DNA of 64,000 nt from Agrocybe praecox (Eukaryota; Basidiomycota; Agaricomycetes; Agaricales; Agrocybaceae). The notes beneath the pieces were generated by a model. That model searched no databases. It saw only the letters and a list, made by a program, of their open reading frames with translations, and was not told where the DNA came from. The stretch lies in NCBI GenBank assembly GCA_964017145.1, contig OZ024845.1:992001-1056000 (forward strand). Direction: 5' to 3'. A program made the position numbers and the translations under genes. Shown piece after piece: positions 8,815 to 19,898 of this stretch. Each line of letters starts with the position of its first letter. Position 1 is the stretch's first letter.

Positions 8815-11515
8815 ATGACGAGACCGCCTGTATTTCCGCGTTCCAGTGTCCTAGTCCTTGGCTCGAATTCTATTCAGTCATTAGTTCCGTCCACCATCAC
8901 TTCACAACTAGAATCACTGTTGGAAAGCCATAGACTTGAAGATGCATACAATTTGGCAAATCAAAGGCGCAAGAAACTCGAGGAAAGCCTAGAAGTCGAC
9001 GAGGATGAGGTATGTCTGACATTTTCTTATGCTTGGTAACATTTCCGACGAAATTATTGGCACTTAGGCAGAAGAGCTGCGCTATGTTTACCAACGTATT
9101 GGCTTTCAATGCTTCAAAGAAACCTTGTTTGAAGATGCGGGGAAACACCTGTTCAATGGAGAATCAGACCCACGACTGCTGATTAGTTATTATCCTGACC
9201 TGAGAGGGAGTTTATTCACGACCGACGAGACCATGGATGTGTTCGCAGGAGTAGCAGAGCATATGCCAGCCGAAAGCTCTGTAGACGATATCAGTGAGTA
9301 TACGTTCCAGCATGCATCTTTATCCTGGTCCCTCTGTTTTCCTGACGGGTATTAGCTGGCCCACATTGACAAACGTTCTTTTTGTATATTCTCTGTTCCT
9401 GTCATGGAACTGATATCTAGTTGTGTCAAACTTAGTCAGGAATTACTCCCCGCATCTCTCTCCCAGCACCCTCACAGCACCACCGACAGCAGAGCTAAGG
9501 AAGATTCTAGGAATGGCAGCAAGAGAGATGCTTCTTGTCTTCTTAAGAAAGGGTCGAACGAGGCGGAGCTTGTCCAAAGGGAAAGGGGGGAGAAGCACAG
9601 GAGACGCAGTTGATATTGTAAGTGTGTATGTATTAATCACCATACTTTTCTGAATTGTATTTTGAAGGCCATTGATACTGTTCTTGTGAAACTATATGCC
9701 GAGTTTGAAAAAACTCAAGACCTTTATGCCCTTCTTCAAGAACCAAATGACGTGTCTTTCGATGAAGTTGAACCAATTTTGAAGAAATTGGGACAGTACA
9801 ATGCTCTGTGTATGCTCCTGAAACAGCGCGGAGACGACCTCAAGATGCTTGATGTTCTGGCAAAGTAAGTGTTGCAATTTATCTTCATGTTAACACAACC
9901 TCATTGTCTTGTATCTAGGTTAATTGAAGGCGTATGGATGGATGAAGATATCAAGGACCCACTCACACAAATGGTTAACCTACTCACAGAGAAACGGGAT
10001 AGGGCTTTAACACAACAGTGGGGCATCTGGTTGACCAAGCGTGATCCAGAGAAAGGGCTAAAGGTACCTTCGCTTCCCATTCGGGGCTAGGCAGTTATTC
10101 TAACGTATTTCTCTAGCTACTCATGCCCCGCGATAATGGAAAACGACGCGAGAAACCTGACGAAGATATCGCATTGCTTGAGCAAATTCAAGAAGCAAAC
10201 CCCGTTGCCGGTGCTAAATTTCTTGAATACTTGGTCTTACAACGTCGGAGTACTGTACGTTAATATTCCGACATACAGTTGCCTCTTATTAACCTAGTGA
10301 TGCCACAGTCAAGAGAACTGCATACGCGTCAAGCACTGTCATGCGTAGACCAAGTACTTTCGTCGTTAAAGGATGACACTGTTAATAAGCTATGGAGAGC
10401 AAAGGGTTAGTTGATGACTTCTATGTCTACGTTTCGCCCACTTACAACTCTCGTAGCATCTTCGTATGCATCTTCACGTAACGAGTATTCATTCTTGTCC
10501 TATTTTCTCTCGACGACGCCGGACTCGGAACACAAACGCGTCAGACTAAAGAATATCCTGATGCTCGCTGGTTCTTCCCTCTATGATCTGGATCCAGTGC
10601 GACAACGATTATTAGAGCGAGAGAACATTCTGAAGTTCGAAATGGCTATTATTGAAGGAAAGGTAAAAGCCTATCCATTCCACGCACATTTTGTAAATCT
10701 GACCATCATTGTTAGCTTGGAAATCATCGCTCTGCACTTCAGATCCTCGTTCATGATCTCAGCGATGCTACTTCGGCCGAGATGTATTGTACCCTGGGTG
10801 GTGATGTTGTACCACTCAAGGTCGCGCAGTCAATAGCCGATGACTCTGGTTTGCAGGACTGGACATCAACGCTTTTCGGTCTTCCCTCTAATAAGACTGT
10901 GAATCGGACAGGTGCTGTTCCCAACTCAATATCACGGCTAAAGACTGTGAATGAAGAGCTCAAGAAAGAGTTGATCAAAATTCTACTGGAGGTGTACACG
11001 AATGATAAACAGGTGGATCGTGCCTCTAATTTGTTGAATGCGCAAGCTATGAATCTTGACGTCTTAGATGTATGTACTTCTGCCTCGTGTTCTGTGGAAC
11101 CTTTTTGCTGATTCTTCTAACCTTCCCAACAGGCCATAGAACTTGTGCCTCTAGATTGGCCCGTCAATATAATGTCCTCATTCTTGTCGCGTTCTTTCCG
11201 GCGGACGCTGCATCTGCAACACGAAGGGAAGATCGTTAAGAACATTAGTGCCGGACAGAATCTGGCTGTATGTACTTATCGCCACGTCCTTCTGGGCTTT
11301 ATTCTAACATACGTTTCATTTTTTTCTAGGTCAAAGACCAGACATGGGAACCTCTTAGCGAGGCAGGTGGCTGGGTTGAAGATGAAGACGAATCAGCCAC
11401 GAAAGCTCTTGAAGAGAAAGACGGACTCGGGGCCCCTCAATCCTTTGATGAAAAGCAGGTTTTGACAGGCGAGGTCGCAATGCACTTAGCACCGCCTACT
11501 CATGATATCGAATAA
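8815..11515 (+). CDS. Vps3/TGFBRAP1-like vacuolar sorting subunit, CNH domain missing
   Basis: Eleven exons (8815-9009, 9068-9293, 9421-9617, 9668-9864, 9919-10063, 10117-10254, 10309-10405, 10457-10662, 10716-11069, 11133-11267, 11330-11515) join in frame to 691 residues. The order matches the TGFBRAP1/Vps39 family after its CNH propeller: a last CNH-like strand (S-S-V-L-V-L-G-S-N-S-I-Q-S-L-V-P), the L-L-E-S-H-R-L-E-D-A helix, alpha-solenoid repeats with V-K-L-Y-A-E-F, and A-L-Q-I-L-V-H-D-L-S-D before the C-terminal domain. The family tethers endosomes in CORVET or HOPS; similarity around the V-H-D-L and W-P-V-N-I-M segments favours Vps3/TGFBRAP1 over Vps39. The roughly 300-residue CNH domain and the C-terminal zinc finger are absent. 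An in-frame TAA lies about 30 bases before the ATG, and only 324 bp separate it from the NACHT gene, so the N-terminus seems lost. Confidence 0.82.
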
Positions 11516-11659
11516 GCCAAATGAGGACACTTTACATGCGCATCATTTCATTTCATCCTGCCACATTTTCTGACTGTTATGTCTTTCCAACATGGACGAG
11601 GATACCGTTTTTATAATCATCATACCAAACTGGCAACATGTTTCAACCTTGACCTTACT

Positions 11660-12474
11660 CTACTTTGTCCTCTTCATAATCTCTTCAACCTTCTCCCGTG
11701 CGCCATCCTCCCAGTCATCCCAGCATAAACTCAGCATCACTGTATCTCTGCCTATGCATTCGCTCCTCGGATCTCCATCTCTCACTTGCTTTCCATTACC
11801 CGCTACCTTATTTGCAGGCAGAACTCTATCCCACCGCAACGTACCCTCCATTTTAAACTGCATTCGCTCGGCTAAACGAATGCTGGCTGCGTTTAAGCTA
11901 TTTGTCTGCCAAAACACGCGTCTAAGGCCAAGTGCCCCGGGTTGGCGAGTGGGCAGGTTGAGAGCATAGCCCAAAAGAAGGCCCACGGCGTTGGACGTGA
12001 CGTGCGTCCGGTGGAAAGGTGGCAACATCATGATGCAGCCTATCTCTGTGGCGAGGTTGGTCTTGGAGCTGTTTATCAAACCCATCAACCCTGCAAGTCC
12101 TCCTGGGTTTCCGAGCACAGTGGGCGATTTGGTTTTATCCCAGACAACGAAGAAGACAAATCCAGGGTTCGATTGGATATTTATCTCGAAATAGTTTTCG
12201 ATGAAGTCATTTGTATCTTTGAATGGGCCGAACGGGAGGTGGTCAAAGATCTGTGGATAAAGGAGAGACTGATCTATGAATAGTCCTGCGTGTTTTGAAG
12301 GCTGTACTCAGACAAGGCGGTGGGTATATCCAGCGGTCAGATGGTAGTCATGGAATTATGTGATGACAAAACTCATACCATGAATGGTATCAAAAGCACT
12401 CGTTCGCTTTCTAATGCATCTGGAACCGGGAAGCAGAAGTTGAAATCATTGTCAGTATTAACGTTGGTACCCAT
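11660..12474 (-). CDS. GNAT-family N-acetyltransferase
   Basis: Two exons (12474-12379 and 12301-11660), joined across a 77-nt intron in phase 0, give 245 residues starting MGTNVNTDNDFNFCFPVPDA. The fold of RimJ/RimL-type acetyltransferases is visible: an E-S-E-R-V-L-L-I-P-F start, F-V-V-W-D strands, the central E-I-G-C-I-M-M-L-P-P strand, G-L-R-R-V-F-W-Q-T strand 5, and the N-S-L-N-A-A-S-I-R-L-A-E-R-M-Q-F-K-M-E-G-T block that lines the acetyl-CoA site. It would transfer acetyl groups to an amine on an unknown substrate (protein N-terminus or small molecule). Probably cytosolic. It ends 145 bp from the convergent Vps3-like gene. The first exon was needed to supply the N-terminal strand, which supports the start. 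Confidence 0.85.
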
Positions 12475-12940
12475 GGCGTGGTTAACTCGTAAGATCGTTG
12501 TCCTTTCAAGCTTCTAAATGAGATCTTATCGACAATCAATGACGATTAACTAGTATGCCAATCAGCATACCCTTGTCTACCCTTATCCGAGTCATCATTT
12601 GGCGCACGCCGTGCACCTGACCCACTGGTGACCTGCCTGACAATTATGGACGTTTAAGTTTCCAAATTCCCATAGATTTGAATTTGCCTACCTATAGCAC
12701 TCACAGGCGCTGAACTGTAGGCTATGTGACTGATCCATGCCCAATAATACTAAGGAGCCTTTTAATTGATGGTCCTCAATTTTATCCTGTCATCTAGATG
12801 GCGCAGTGATTCTTTCTCCGTCATGGGGTGGAGTATACATTTTACCCCGTTCAATTTAAACATGTAAATTTATACAATAACGGTAGATGATCACTGCTAT
12901 CTTGACCTCTACTCAAATGGCAACTGCAAATCTGCCAAAC
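12475..12940. other. Intergenic between Ric8 and the GNAT gene
   Basis: 466 bp holding the 3' end of Ric8 and the promoter of the GNAT gene (both minus strand). No coding signal seen. Confidence 0.5.
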
Positions 12941-14837
12941 TCATAATGATAACTTTCCTTCACGTATAGCCTTTCGAATTGGGTTTTGTTCAGCAGAAAG
13001 GGCGCCATTCTTCTCGAGCCGGTCAAAAAGGACAAATAGCTTCTCTGCCTCGGCCTCTTTTTCTTCTTGTGTCATCTCAGGTCCTTCAGACTTGGGCTGG
13101 AACGTTGTACCCGTGATGGGATTAATGTCTTCCCCAGAGGGTGTGGTCAAACTCGCCTCGCCTGTGGACGGCGCCGGTGCACTCATGACACCCTTTTTGA
13201 ACAGATGTCCAGCCACATTTCCGTAGCCGACCAGGGCAGACAACTTTGTTGCTGGATAATTATAATGATGAAAACGCGTCAGAGGACTCGATGATAGTAT
13301 CGTAAAAATCGCCAATACATACCATCCGAATCGGCAGCCGCAAATAACATCTCTCCAATTGAGTCTTTGAGCACGGGATAAGAAACGCAAGTCAGGAGGC
13401 GTAGGCATCTTCCCAAGATATCTGGCCTTTGTTCCAGAGGAGATGAACGATCTAAGTCATCTGGAACTATGAATTGGCGAGTACTGATTCTGCACGCCTC
13501 GTCTGCTATGCATAAGTGCGCGATGAATACCACCAAAGGCGACAGTACATCTTCCGGTGTACCATTCGTGCCAACGTCACACTCGTCAGGATCGGAGGTT
13601 CCGGGGAAGTAATGCTTGAGTGAGGTATCGAGCAAGGAGCAAGAACGATGTAGAACGTCAAATGGCGCAGTTGCAGAAGAAGAAGCAGATCCCTGAATAG
13701 TGTTTGTGCTGGACGCCCCAAACCATACGGATCTGAGAGAAGGCGTTACGGGTGTGTACATTAGAGAATGGATCACATTAGTGAGCGGCGCGGTAATGGG
13801 TAAAGGTGGCGACTCTGAAAGAATTTGGAAAGCACGTAGGAGAGGAGGCAGGACGCTGTGAAATGTAATGGATGAACTCCCGATTCTTTCGTGTAGTAGT
13901 AAATTCCTCACCTATCAAGCTTGCTCGAGCCCCATATATCTTTCTCGCTCTGACCTTGATCGTTAGCAGATATATTTGGAAAAGAGAGACGAAGACGTAC
14001 CTTTGTGTAATACATGAGAATGTTATTGGTAAACTTGAGCAAGTCACTCAGGGCGTCTTTGGCAGAAGTAGTATTGTTTTGGATAAGAGTCATCAACAAG
14101 TCAATTTTCGACACAATAATGTCGACAAGTGCGCGCCCGTGGTATTCGCTTTCGACCAATGTCTCAATATGCGACGTTCCGGATGCCGTTGCTAGGAATA
14201 ATATTCTCGATAAGACAAAAATATCATCTGGTCGCGTAGATCTCTGTTGGTGGAAAGGCTGAGAAAGGGCATCACTCTCATCCCGGAATGAAGTACTGTA
14301 CCTCAAGCTTTTGGATACATGCATCTGCACCGTTGACCTCTTGTGCAATAAGAGTATTACGTGCTTCATCGACTAGCGTTAAAGCATTGGCGATGCATCT
14401 AAGGGCCTCATTTGATGCTTGGTGATCGTCCTCGAAAGTAGATGCGAATCCAAGAAGCAAAGATAGATTTGTTGGTGAAGCCAAATGACGAGAACCTGCT
14501 GCATCCTTCGCAAGCGTCTTCACGGCCAACAGTGCCAATGCGGCGTCTGATACGGGTAAGCAAGGGGTTAGGAATATAAAGAAGTGGACGTACCTTCAGG
14601 ACCGAGTCTAGCTCTACTTCCACATGCCTCCAAATCGGTGATGATATTACTGATTAATTGAACCCGCCTCGATGCGTCGAAAGTTGATGGATGAGCTGCC
14701 GCCATGTAGAAGATGAGTCTACTTTTATAGCATCACCTCGAGAAAGGCGCACCGTTGATAATGCTATTCAACACAGCCGATATCTCCTTCCTTGACGAAT
14801 ACAAGAGGGCACTGTAAGCCCGGAGGATCTGTGCCAT
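12941..14837 (-). CDS. ric8: Ric8 (synembryn), G-alpha chaperone and exchange factor
   Basis: Seven exons (14837-14753, 14695-14594, 14546-14302, 14243-14001, 13949-13912, 13855-13323, 13251-12941) join in frame to 518 residues, a normal fungal Ric8 length. The protein is an armadillo-type helical repeat. Family landmarks are A-L-R-C-I-A-N-A-L-T-L near residue 100, the W-G-S-S-K-L-D-S-V-L-P-P-L-L-R segment, L-K-D-S-I-G-E-M-L-F, then L-V-G-Y-G-N-V-A-G and N-P-I-T-G near the C-terminus. Ric8 proteins fold nascent G-alpha subunits and promote nucleotide exchange, so in fungi they support pheromone and nutrient signalling. The very short fifth exon (38 nt) is required to bridge into the V-L-P-P-L-L exon. 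The N-terminal junction (GTGCGC donor at 14752) is the least certain. Confidence 0.88.
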
Positions 14838-15750
14838 ATTTCCTAGGGGGATGATACTCAAGTGCTTATGACTGCTGCCGTTTTACTGGTACGTATGCTT
14901 CTGGAACTTTTATGAAAGCGTGAGTGCAGTGGTTGACATGTATCTGGAATGCTGTGAAAGGAATGAAATCTGTAACCTCCGTGACTCTATATAGATTTTA
15001 CAAAATATAATCCATTCATCCCGCAAGTAATGCTTGCAGCGTAGTTGCGAATAATGGTATCCTTGTATATGTGGCGGAGTTCAATTGACAACTCAGTCCC
15101 GATTGAACGTTCCTTGTTTTGCACAACAAACAATGCTCACGTCTTCCACAGCATTCCGGCTTTTTTTGTGCAACCACTAGCAGAAATGCTCGACGACCTT
15201 CTTAGCTACCTGGCACCCAGTGTTGGCACCAACTCGTTGCTTTCCATCGTCGGGACGCCAGCATGCATCGACTTAGGACAGAAAATTTGACATCTCCTAC
15301 TCGCAATCATCCAACTTCTTAAATGACTGGGAGTCAGGCACTCCGAAGCATATGGTGGCCGTCTTTGTGTGCACTCGGAGGTACGCGGCTGATTCTCAGA
15401 GTTCAGGACCGCCGTGTCGTTTGTAGAAGATAAGGAAAAGGGCAAAACCTGCACCAATTGCGTGCCAAATTTCCCCCAATTTTACTACTTGGCCTTCCAC
15501 TCTCCACGACGACGCATGAGCAACTCCCTCCTGCCAGGTCATCTCCAGGAAGCCCACGATTCTACCTTGCGAACCAATCGAGGTTTTTCGTGTCTTGTAT
15601 CAGTTCTGTGGGCATCCGGTCTTCTTTTTCCCGCCCCGACCGATTTCAGGCTTCTTAGCGGCCGGTTCTTATGTTTTCTGGCAAAACCTCGCCAGCTCTC
15701 GGAATGGCGATGATCGATAAAGAACAAACAAGGCCATATCGCCACCTGGG
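14838..15750. other. Intergenic, no supported gene
   Basis: Upstream of Ric8. Short frames on both strands (for example 15045-15290 and 15414-15713) lack any recognisable domain. Confidence 0.45.
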
Positions 15751-16309
15751 TATTTAAGCCTTCCATTTCCTCCAACGCCTCTTTCTCCCCAACCACCACC
15801 ACCACCTACTCGCCCGTCTTCCAAGGCGACTTACCTTAAGCCTTTATCATCTAATCTCGCCACTGGTCGACACAACTCATGAACATGCTCGCTCAAACGT
15901 AACTATCACCACTTTCGATGGCATAACATTGCTGCTTCCATCGCCGTGGGAGTGAGCGTCGTCGATCTCGGTACGTTTACTCACATCGCTTTTATCGATG
16001 CATCGTACCAATCTCTCAATCGTAGTATATTACTTCCTTCCATCTGTGCTCTCTATAGTCGTAGATTGGGAATGGCGTTGCCGGTATGTTCGATCGCCTT
16101 TAATACTTGATCGTTGTCTTGATCAATCCTCTCTCTGTTCGTAGTCTTACCAAGGGGTAACGCTCATGCGTGGCCGGGTTCGGCCAGCCTCTGGCGTGTC
16201 GTTCTTGGTAAGTATTCCCGTCGTTACATATGTATATTCGAGGTTAATGGAATTCGTATAGCCGCTAATTAAAAGGCTTGACCGAGCGCCTCCCGCTGGA
16301 TCATCTTGA
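15751..16309 (+). other. Spliced transcript of unknown coding status (40-residue ORF)
   Basis: A TATTTAAG box at about 15751 precedes a pyrimidine- and CCA-rich leader like those of real genes here. Three well-formed introns follow: 15971-16025 (GTACGT...TAG), 16084-16144 (GTATGT...TAG) and 16208-16261 (GTAAGT...TAG), each 54-61 nt, the size typical of this genome. An ATG at 16072 opens a frame that crosses the last two introns in phase 0 (exons 16072-16083, 16145-16207, 16262-16309) and stops at 16307-16309. It encodes 40 residues: MALP, then a 21-residue exon starting SYQGVTLMRGRVRPASG, then PLIKRLDRAPPAGSS. No family is recognised. It could equally be a spliced non-coding RNA. The splice sites are the evidence; expression is inferred. 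Confidence 0.4.
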
Positions 16310-16500
16310 AAGGCCTTCCTATCGATGGACGGGCGCTGCTCGGTGCGGGATAGACAACATTTGGGTTATGTTCGGAAGCCTCGAGTATGTCGATCTCAAC
16401 ATATGTTGAGCGTGCACTGCTTGAGCACCCCGTTCCTCTGGCGCCGAAGTTGTTCTTTCTTTGCCGGATTATATAGCCTTGCTCGATATAGGCGGTTCCC
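16305..16500. repeat. Direct repeat, copy 1 (about 240-bp period)
   Basis: Matches 16544-16745 over about 200 bases, with long identical runs around 16311-16327, 16384-16400 and 16414-16444. It contains the perfect 16-bp palindrome CTCAACATATGTTGAG at 16395-16410. Confidence 0.85.
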
Positions 16501-16543
16501 ATCGAGGATCAGAGAAGACAAGAGGTTCAGTGAAGGCACGAAC

Positions 16544-16745
16544 CTTCAAAGGCCTTCCTATCGACAGCGGGATGGGCTCTGCCTGGTGCGGGTTAGACAA
16601 TGCTTTTGGGTTCATGTTCGGAAGACTTGGAGTATGTCGATCTCAACATGCGTTGAGTGTGAACTGCTTGAGCACCCCGTTCCTCTGGCGCCAATGTTGT
16701 CTTTTCCCCAGGTATGACAAGTCTTGCTTCGATATAGGTGTAGAG
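16544..16745. repeat. Direct repeat, copy 2 (about 240-bp period)
   Basis: Diverged second copy of 16305-16500. The palindrome is kept as six-base arms (CTCAAC/GTTGAG, 16642-16657) with changed central bases. Confidence 0.85.
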
Positions 16746-17606
16746 AAGGCGTGCGTCGGAAAGGATTCAAATTGATTATGGAAGAACGGAACGGAGAACG
16801 CAGGAGTAGAAATACCAAGCTACAAAAACCATCACAAAACCATGGAAGAAATAGTTCAAATAAGTAGTACTTGGACTTCGTCACTGCAGCCAGCCATGCC
16901 ATCAATCTATTCGCTTCGTCTTTCCCACAGAATTTTAAAGCTTCATAATCTAAATTTGTGCTCACACTGCATACATCTCATGTTGACCATTTCTGGCAAT
17001 AATATCCCGATATAGAAAATGCGGTTATCAGAAATGTGTGGGAGAAAGGCACTAGATCTGAAACGTCAGCCAACCATTCTATTTAGTATCCTCCTGAATC
17101 CCGCTCTCACCGATGACAATTTCTGGATGGTTTGGCACATCATATTATTCAACCCCGATAATATTGCCAGACGGACAAGATGGTGGGACAATTGAAATCG
17201 TCCATTTTAGATGTCATATCGTTTCTATGTTTTTAGGGCCTATTTGTCTGTATCCGTCGTCATCAATCTTCCACCGGCGGCACTTTGATTCTCATTCTCA
17301 TCCTCATTTTATCCCTCGCCGCTCGGTGGTTGTGGGGCATATTGTGGATGAAATCAGTTTTTCATTGTGCCTAAAGGCTCATCTCCAGAGGTTATATTCG
17401 TTTTCCAGCCTTTGTCAGAGCCAGGCAAAAACTTTGCCCATATAAATCTGCCCTGTAGCAGGCACGCACAAAGGACCTGACATAGGTACCAAGGAACAGG
17501 GACTGTATATCCGTCTATCCACAGGAATCAATTCACCACCGTATGTTCCTCCTGTCACCGGTTCTCGTCGAAACAACTCTGTCGACTTCTGGCTTTCTAA
17601 TTTTCC
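16746..17606. other. Intergenic upstream of the ADP-ribosylglycohydrolase
   Basis: No supported gene. The plus-strand frame at 17113-17445 has no domain and overlaps the probable promoter. Confidence 0.45.
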
Positions 17607-17613
17607 TATAAAA
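17607..17613 (+). promoter_or_regulatory. TATA box of the ADP-ribosylglycohydrolase gene
   Basis: TATAAAA, 56-62 bases upstream of the ATG at 17669. Confidence 0.6.
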
Positions 17614-17668
17614 TGAGCCCGCAAGGACGATATACTACATCGCACTTCCGTTGCTACTCTTTACAACC

Positions 17669-18928
17669 ATGCATTCTCATACACTTCCTCTATCTCTTTC
17701 AAACCAGTTTCCGATTTCAGCATCTGTAGCCACCAAAATACGGCTTTCGATGCTTTCGACAGCTATGGTCGATGCCCTTGGAGGTCCTCCCGAATTCCAT
17801 GATCGGTTTTCTTATCCGTTCGTAACAGAGTTGAGCTCTAACACGAACTTTCCATCCATCCGATTGCCTCCCGGTGTATGGACCGACGATACAAGCATGG
17901 CATTGTGTCTTGCTGCATCCATCTCCGGCTATTCCGATGGAAATGGAAAACGGGATGCCACTAATGGTCGATTCGATGAAATCCACCAACTGACACTGTA
18001 CAGTAAATGGAAGGATGAAGGATATATGTCTGCAGTCGATAACTGCTTTGACATCGGAATCACCACCAGGTCCGCTCTCAACATCTTCAAAGAGCAGCGC
18101 GATGCAGGAGTTGACCGAGAGGCAATACTTGATCATCTGGAGAAGGCTTTCTCCAAAGATTCCTACGCTGGAAATGGGAGTCTAATGCGTATTTTGCCCA
18201 TCGGGTTGACATACTGGCGCAATGAAGAACAAGCCAAGGCACTTGCCCGGCGCAGCAGCTTGACTACTCACCCAAATTTGATGTGTCAGGAGGTATGCGA
18301 AGTATGGACGGGCGCCATAGCGTTGATTTTGAAGAACGCGACCAATGGGACAACGAACTCTGCAGTAGCAAAGATTTCCAAGCTCGACTTATTGGCATAT
18401 TTCGCCGACTTTCAATATACAAGCTACAAGCTAGCCCATGCCTTAGGCTCTCCTCACGGTGCTCCGCCTGTACCAACTGACCTGGCGGAACGTGAGGCGT
18501 GGTTCTTCCAATACCACCCCATCCTCAAGCTCATCAAGGAGACTCAGGGCGCGACCGCAGAAGTTGCTGGCTCTAGAATTGTCGACGATAAATTCCCTTA
18601 CTACATTCCATCAAAGGACAAGCTCTCCTCATCTGGATACGTCCTGGACTCCGCAGTCGCCGCACTCTATTGTTTCTTCGCCACTAGGACGTTCGAAGAG
18701 GGCGCGTTGATGGCAGTCAATTTGGGAGATGACACCGACACTGTCGGTGCAATATATGCAGGCCTCGCTGGATGCTGGTACTCATGCGCGGAGGCGGATG
18801 ATGCTGAAGATAGGTTGTTTTGGACAGATAATGCTAGGTCATGGCGAGATGGGTTGGTCAAGCGGAAGTTGGTGGAAGAGATTGCTGAAAGTCTAATCCG
18901 CGAAGAACAGGAGATGTCGATGAAGTAG
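17669..18928 (+). CDS. ADP-ribosylglycohydrolase (DraG/ARH family)
   Basis: A single uninterrupted frame of 419 residues. The ATG at 17669 is preferred over an upstream TTG because it follows a TATA box by 60 bases. Two metal-binding signatures of the ARH family are intact: W-T-D-D-T-S-M at about residues 71-77, and G-D-D-T-D-T-V-G-A at about 352-360, with the intervening G-N-G-S-L-M-R-I-L-P block. The family removes ADP-ribose from arginine, serine or small ligands using two magnesium ions; the exact substrate cannot be told from sequence. No signal peptide, so cytosolic or nuclear. Lack of introns is unusual beside its intron-rich neighbours and might reflect a retrocopy or horizontal acquisition, but intronless members are common in fungi. 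Confidence 0.9.
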   Translation: MHSHTLPLSLSNQFPISASVATKIRLSMLSTAMVDALGGPPEFHDRFSYPFVTELSSNTNFPSIRLPPGVWTDDTSMALCLAASISGYSDGNGKRDATNGRFDEIHQLTLYSKWKDEGYMSAVDNCFDIGITTRSALNIFKEQRDAGVDREAILDHLEKAFSKDSYAGNGSLMRILPIGLTYWRNEEQAKALARRSSLTTHPNLMCQEVCEVWTGAIALILKNATNGTTNSAVAKISKLDLLAYFADFQYTSYKLAHALGSPHGAPPVPTDLAEREAWFFQYHPILKLIKETQGATAEVAGSRIVDDKFPYYIPSKDKLSSSGYVLDSAVAALYCFFATRTFEEGALMAVNLGDDTDTVGAIYAGLAGCWYSCAEADDAEDRLFWTDNARSWRDGLVKRKLVEEIAESLIREEQEMSMK

Positions 18929-19046
18929 TAGCGCCATGTAAGGCACTGGCGATGTCATTAGGAGACACTAAACCCGTAGAATTTGATACCTTTTCCTTCA
19001 ATGACATTGAGTCATAGCAGGACGGCATGAAAGCGAGTGTTGCGGG

Positions 19047-19898
19047 TCAAAGAACCATTCCTGCCTCGATTAATGTGCTGAAGATTTTCTTCCAATCGCC
19101 ACACCATTCCTCCAACATATTAGGGTCAAAACCAAACGGAACAATTCGATGATTTCCGACAGCTGGTATGTATACCACGACAAGTGCAGGACCAATACGG
19201 TTGAAGTTCGCAGGAAGAGTTTGACGCAATCCCTTGACCACTTCACGGAGCATTTCTTGATCCTGTGCAGTCATTTTCTGCTCAAATTCCTGTATAGGCA
19301 TGACCTCGGCGCTTTCGACTCTGAAAGCGCATTGAACATCCCTATCCTTTTTTGGTAAGAAACCTGGCGGGAATTGCGCCTGGAGGATGATGTAAAGCAA
19401 GTGTGTATTCAGGCGCTCCGGTGTCATATTGAGTTCTAAAGCATTCCTAACAGCCCATATCAAAACAGGTCTGTGTAGCTGCATCACAACGAAAAATCAA
19501 GTTTCATGATTAACAAGCGACAGCGAGCAGAGGAAGAGTCAGTACCTGAGTCCACCTCTTCGTCATCAGCTCTCCTTCCTTTAGCGAAAGACCATAATCT
19601 CCTTTAACGCCAGCTGCTTCAAGACTTTTCATTGTAGCCCGAGCTCGCTGATTTAATTTGCAAAATGGCTTGTGCATTTCCCAATCTGCTTCTTGGCAAT
19701 TTCGTGACTGGCATGGCATGAATTTTTAGTTAGCGACAACGTCTTTGAGCGTTCAAAAAAGTTCGCCTAACTCACGCAGTAGTGACCTCGCTTGCATCTA
19801 GCGCAAAGCTGCAAGGGCTTCGCCTTTGTGTCGGACTTCATACAGTGTTGACATTGCTTCAGGCTTCGGGCCTCAGTAGGAAGGGCTTTGGTAGGCAT
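19047..19898 (-). CDS. MYND zinc-finger protein, copy 1
   Basis: Three exons (19898-19776, 19707-19546, 19478-19047) join in phase 0 to 238 residues. Residues 15-62 form a MYND finger with the C-x-x-C ... C-x-x-C ... H-Y-C ... C ... H-K-P-F-C spacing (K-Q-C-Q-H-C-M-K to H-K-P-F-C). The remaining 170 residues are a conserved-looking tail shared with the paralogue at 20971-21740, including R-W-T-Q-L-H-R-P-V-L-I-W-A and the P-A-V-G-N-H-R-I-V-P-F-G-F segment. MYND fingers bind proline-rich peptides in partner proteins. No SET domain or other catalytic domain is present, so it may be an adaptor. An intron cuts the finger between H-Y-C and the next cysteine pair. Confidence 0.82.

Noticed and set aside
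16612..16965. Minus-strand ORF of 117 codons across repeat copy 2
   Set aside because: It owes its length to the repeat, is closed in the other copy, and lacks a domain or splice support.
17113..17445. Plus-strand ORF of 110 codons upstream of the ADP-ribosylglycohydrolase
   Set aside because: No recognisable family; it lies in a low-complexity His/Ser region just before the promoter.
17651..17668. TTG start of the ADP-ribosylglycohydrolase
   Set aside because: Not an initiation codon expected in fungi; an ATG follows at 17669.
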